In this document: positions 61,348 through 64,000 of the stretch, one piece after another
Numbering within the stretch: position 1 is the stretch's first letter
Layout of the letters: each line of letters opens with the position of its first letter
DNA from: Acidobacteriaceae bacterium
GTDB lineage: Bacteria; Acidobacteriota; Terriglobia; Bryobacterales; Bryobacteraceae
Length of the DNA stretch: 64,000 nucleotides
NCBI GenBank assembly: GCA_019240475.1
Contig: JAFAYI010000030.1
Coordinates: forward strand, 1-64,000
Direction: 5' to 3'
Position numbers and translations under genes: made by a program
Notes under the pieces: generated by a model
Told to the model about the DNA's origin: nothing
The model's input: the letters and a program-made list of their open reading frames with translations, nothing else
Database searches by the model: none

Positions 61348-63771
61348 ATGTGGCAGGACTGGCGGTTCGCGTTCCGATCAATCTTACACCGCAAGAAATT
61401 TTCGCTCATCGCGATTTTGACTCTTACGCTCGGGATTGGGGCAAATACTTCGATTTTCAGTTTGGTGGATCGGATCGTACTCCAGCCGGTTCCCTTTAGC
61501 CATCCGGAACAGCTCGTGCGGCTCTGGCAGCAGCTCGCGGCAGTCGGCGAAGCACGCTTGGGAGTCTCTCCAGCCGAATATCTAGACTACCGGGCGCAGA
61601 CCCGCGCTTTTTCTTCAGTGGCCGGATACGAGACTCAGGAATTCGACCTGACGGCTTACGGCGAACCCGAAAGGGTCGCGGCAGCGCGTGTTACCTCCAG
61701 CCTATTTCCTCTGCTTGGGGTGTCGCCCTACATCGGCCAGAGTTTCACGACGTCGCCCACAGACCCGAATGCGCCCAAGCAGGTGTTGCTCAGCTATGCC
61801 TTTTGGAAGCGGCGCTACGCCGCCGACCCCGCAGTGTTGGGCCGTTCCCTAAGACTCGACGAACAGCTCTATACGATCGCGGGCGTTATGCCTCCGGGAT
61901 TCGCGTTTCCGGCAACCTCGGTCAGCGTGGGTGAACCTCCTGCGATTTGGACCCCACTGACGTTTACACCAGCCGAGATCGCCGATCGCGCGTCCAGTTT
62001 CGATGTCGAGCTTATCGGCCGCATGAAGCCCAATGTCACAGTCGCGCAGGCCGCGGCGGACGCTGCTTCCATCGCGGACCGCTTCCAACGCGAACATCCC
62101 GACGTGTATAGCGGAAATATCCGGTTGCGCAATTCGGTGGAGCCCTGGGGTCCGAATGTCGGGCCGCGCGTCCGCGGCGTGCTGTTCACCCTTTCCGCCG
62201 CCGTTGGCGCTGTCTTATTGATCGCCTGCGCGAACGTCGCGAGTCTTCTGCTGGCTCAGAACGCGGCGCGTAAACACGACCTCGCGGTTCGCACCGCGCT
62301 CGGGGCAGGTTCGCGTGAAATCTTCCGCCAGCTAATGTTGGAGTCCTCTACCATCGTCTTGATCTCGGGCGTGCTCGGCTTTCTGGCAGGCTCCTGGATT
62401 CTGCGTCTGGTTGCGCGCTCATGGGCTGCTCAGCTCACGCTCGCGGACGTACGGCTGAACAGCCGGGTTCTGTTGTTCACGCTTTTCATTTCGCTCATAA
62501 CTGCTTTGCTGTGCGGTCTCCTTCCAGCTTGGCGCGATCGCGCAATCGACCTCAGTACAGCGCTGAAGGAATCCTTTCGACAGGCAGGCGCGGGACGCGA
62601 GCGCTCGCGAGTTCGCAACTCACTGGTTGTGTTGGAAGCCGCCGCTGCGCTCGTTCTCACCATTGCCGCGGGACTTCTCGTACACAGCTTCATCGCCGTT
62701 CTCAACGTGCCTCCTGGCTTCGAGCCGGCGCGCGCTCTCATCGTTCGCACTTCTTTCAATCGGCATCGCTACGCCGATGCCGAGCGGCGCCGCACGGCGG
62801 AGCGCGCTATCGAACAGCGCCTTGCCTCTAGCGCGGGCGTGGAGGCGGTAGGTCTTACGACGCATATCCCGCTGGCGGACGACCGTCAGATTGCCTTCGC
62901 CATCGAGGGCCGGAATGAAGACCGCGTCCACTGGGCCGCCAACGCTCTGGTCGGGGGCGGCTATTTCCGGGCCATGGGTATCCGGCTCTTGCGCGGACGG
63001 ACGTTTTCCGATCGCGATACTCCCAATGCCACTTATCCCTCCGCCATTGTGAATGAAACGCTCGCGAGTACCTATTGGCCGGGCCAAGATCCTATCGGCA
63101 AAGGGCTTGTCTGGGGGGCGCGGCATCTCACAATCGTCGGCGTAGCCGCCGACGTGCATATCAAGGCGCTGGACGCCGCTGTCGAGCCCACCATTTACAC
63201 GTCCATTTTCCAAATTGAAAGTGGCGCGACGGTCAATGCCGTCTTCGTTCTACGTACGAGACAGGCAGATCCGGCCGTCTATTCTTCGGCTGCGAAGGCC
63301 GCGGTCTGGTCGGTCGACCCGGGTCTTCCGGTGTTCGGCGTCGAGGCGCTTTCAAACGTGGTGGCGAATTCATTGGCGACGCGCCGCATCGCGCTTACTC
63401 TGCTCGCCAGTTTGTCGGCACTCGCGCTGGTTCTTACGGTAGTTGGCCTGTACGGGCTGCTTTCCTACGCTGTCGAACAGAGGACCCGCGAGATCGGCAT
63501 CCGCATGGCGCTTGGCGCGCGTCCTTCGGAGATTCTGCGCCTTATCGTTGGCCAGGGTTCTGCTCTGGCCGCTGCAGGCATCGTGATCGGCCTGGTCTTT
63601 GGCGCAATGCTCGCCTCGTCTATGTCGAAGCTCCTGTTCGGCGTGTCTGCTTCGGATCCGGCCGCCTTTGGAGGCGCCGTGGCGCTGATCGCGCTCACTT
63701 CGATTTTCGCCAGCGCAGGGCCTGCCTGGCGTGCTTCGCATATCGATCCGTTAACGGCCCTCCGCGACTGA
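61348..63771 (+). CDS. FtsX/MacB-like ABC permease, acidobacterial orphan type
   Basis: An 807-residue permease with two FtsX-type halves: MWQDWRFAFRSILHRKKF, then LTLTLGIGANTSIFSLVD, a periplasmic MacB-core-like domain, four helices around residues 270-410, and a second periplasmic domain and helix set near the C-terminus (LYGLLSYAVEQRTREIGIRMALGA). This matches the long duplicated permeases common in acidobacteria, which usually lack a linked ATPase gene. It starts 46 bases after the maturase; involvement in peptide immunity or export is possible but unproven. Confidence 0.92.
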   Translation: MWQDWRFAFRSILHRKKFSLIAILTLTLGIGANTSIFSLVDRIVLQPVPFSHPEQLVRLWQQLAAVGEARLGVSPAEYLDYRAQTRAFSSVAGYETQEFDLTAYGEPERVAAARVTSSLFPLLGVSPYIGQSFTTSPTDPNAPKQVLLSYAFWKRRYAADPAVLGRSLRLDEQLYTIAGVMPPGFAFPATSVSVGEPPAIWTPLTFTPAEIADRASSFDVELIGRMKPNVTVAQAAADAASIADRFQREHPDVYSGNIRLRNSVEPWGPNVGPRVRGVLFTLSAAVGAVLLIACANVASLLLAQNAARKHDLAVRTALGAGSREIFRQLMLESSTIVLISGVLGFLAGSWILRLVARSWAAQLTLADVRLNSRVLLFTLFISLITALLCGLLPAWRDRAIDLSTALKESFRQAGAGRERSRVRNSLVVLEAAAALVLTIAAGLLVHSFIAVLNVPPGFEPARALIVRTSFNRHRYADAERRRTAERAIEQRLASSAGVEAVGLTTHIPLADDRQIAFAIEGRNEDRVHWAANALVGGGYFRAMGIRLLRGRTFSDRDTPNATYPSAIVNETLASTYWPGQDPIGKGLVWGARHLTIVGVAADVHIKALDAAVEPTIYTSIFQIESGATVNAVFVLRTRQADPAVYSSAAKAAVWSVDPGLPVFGVEALSNVVANSLATRRIALTLLASLSALALVLTVVGLYGLLSYAVEQRTREIGIRMALGARPSEILRLIVGQGSALAAAGIVIGLVFGAMLASSMSKLLFGVSASDPAAFGGAVALIALTSIFASAGPAWRASHIDPLTALRD

Positions 63772-64000
63772 TCCACCATTTAGGTCAACGCGAGCTTGGG
63801 AGAGATCGGTTACCAGCATCGAATAGAGCTGCTGCTGCCGAGCGGGATCTGGATTTCGCAGAATCGCGGAAGGATGATAGGTCACCAGCACGCGCCGGCC
63901 GCCGCTTGCGGCCCAATGCCCGCGTTCCTTCGCAATCTGCACTTTGCGTCCTAGAACGGACTGTGCAGCGCTCGATCCCAGGCAGATTATTCGAGCGGGG
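63751..64000 (-). CDS. Uracil-DNA glycosylase, family 4/UdgX-like (partial)
   Basis: The C-terminal ~82 residues of a uracil-DNA glycosylase run off the right window edge. The visible part has PARIICLGSSAAQSVLG, RGHW and the motif VTYHPSAILRNPDPARQQQ, with the conserved His-Pro-Ser. Family 4 enzymes and UdgX share this end, and the residues that separate them lie outside the window. The 3' end overlaps the permease gene by 21 bases (convergent). Confidence 0.82.
   Translation of the reverse strand, partial: PARIICLGSSAAQSVLGRKVQIAKERGHWAASGGRRVLVTYHPSAILRNPDPARQQQLYSMLVTDLSQARVDLNGGSVAEGR

Noticed and set aside
1..64000. CRISPR array, rRNA or insertion sequence
   Set aside because: No regularly spaced repeats, rRNA core sequences or transposase genes were seen on either strand.

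Overview
The window looks like a chromosomal segment of a GC-rich Gram-negative bacterium, most likely an acidobacterium of the Solibacter/Bryobacter type. That assignment is inferred from an 807-residue duplicated FtsX/MacB-like permease of the acidobacterial orphan-permease type, PEP-CTERM proteins, and the mix of two-component and RiPP genes. No rRNA gene, intact tRNA gene, insertion sequence or CRISPR array was seen.

Positions 1-36968 are accessory DNA. From left to right they hold: a defence island (734-9856) with a ribbon-helix-helix (RHH) protein, a C5-cytosine methyltransferase, a NotI-like endonuclease, Vsr, a PHP-SMC ATPase and a RecB-like nuclease/helicase; a conjugation module on the minus strand (10458-25174) with VirB11, MobF relaxase, coupling protein, relaxosome proteins, a candidate oriT and a trb-type T4SS; a divergent ECF sigma/zinc anti-sigma pair, an excisionase-like HTH protein and a tyrosine integrase (25306-27837); and a TIR-APAZ/short Argonaute (SPARTA) pair (28097-31001). 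A 3' fragment of tRNA-Leu(GAG) at 31365-31422 marks an attachment site, so this part reads as an integrative and conjugative element whose left end and intact tRNA lie outside the window. A second small segment (31423-36968) ends in another copy of the same 21-bp att core. It carries an RHH protein, two SPPY methyltransferases, a PLD-type endonuclease, an HTH protein and a primase-like gene that runs into the att site.

From about 36969 the chromosome backbone appears to resume. It holds a two-component, cupredoxin and porin operon (37011-41883), a TIGR03118-like PEP-CTERM protein, and a four-gene t6A operon (tsaE-tsaB-tsaC-tsaD).

Positions 46889-61301 carry what looks like a composite peptide natural-product locus on the plus strand. 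It includes a flavin-dependent halogenase, a PEP-CTERM protein, a very short membrane fusion protein, a C39-peptidase ABC exporter, two related precursor peptides and a graspetide-type ATP-grasp ligase. A second RiPP module follows: two PqqD-radical SAM-SPASM enzymes, a 31-residue precursor with an excellent ribosome-binding site, a strong hairpin, an ABC exporter and a cobalamin-binding radical SAM enzyme. These two RiPP modules are the best candidates for an undescribed system. The window closes with the large permease and a truncated uracil-DNA glycosylase gene.
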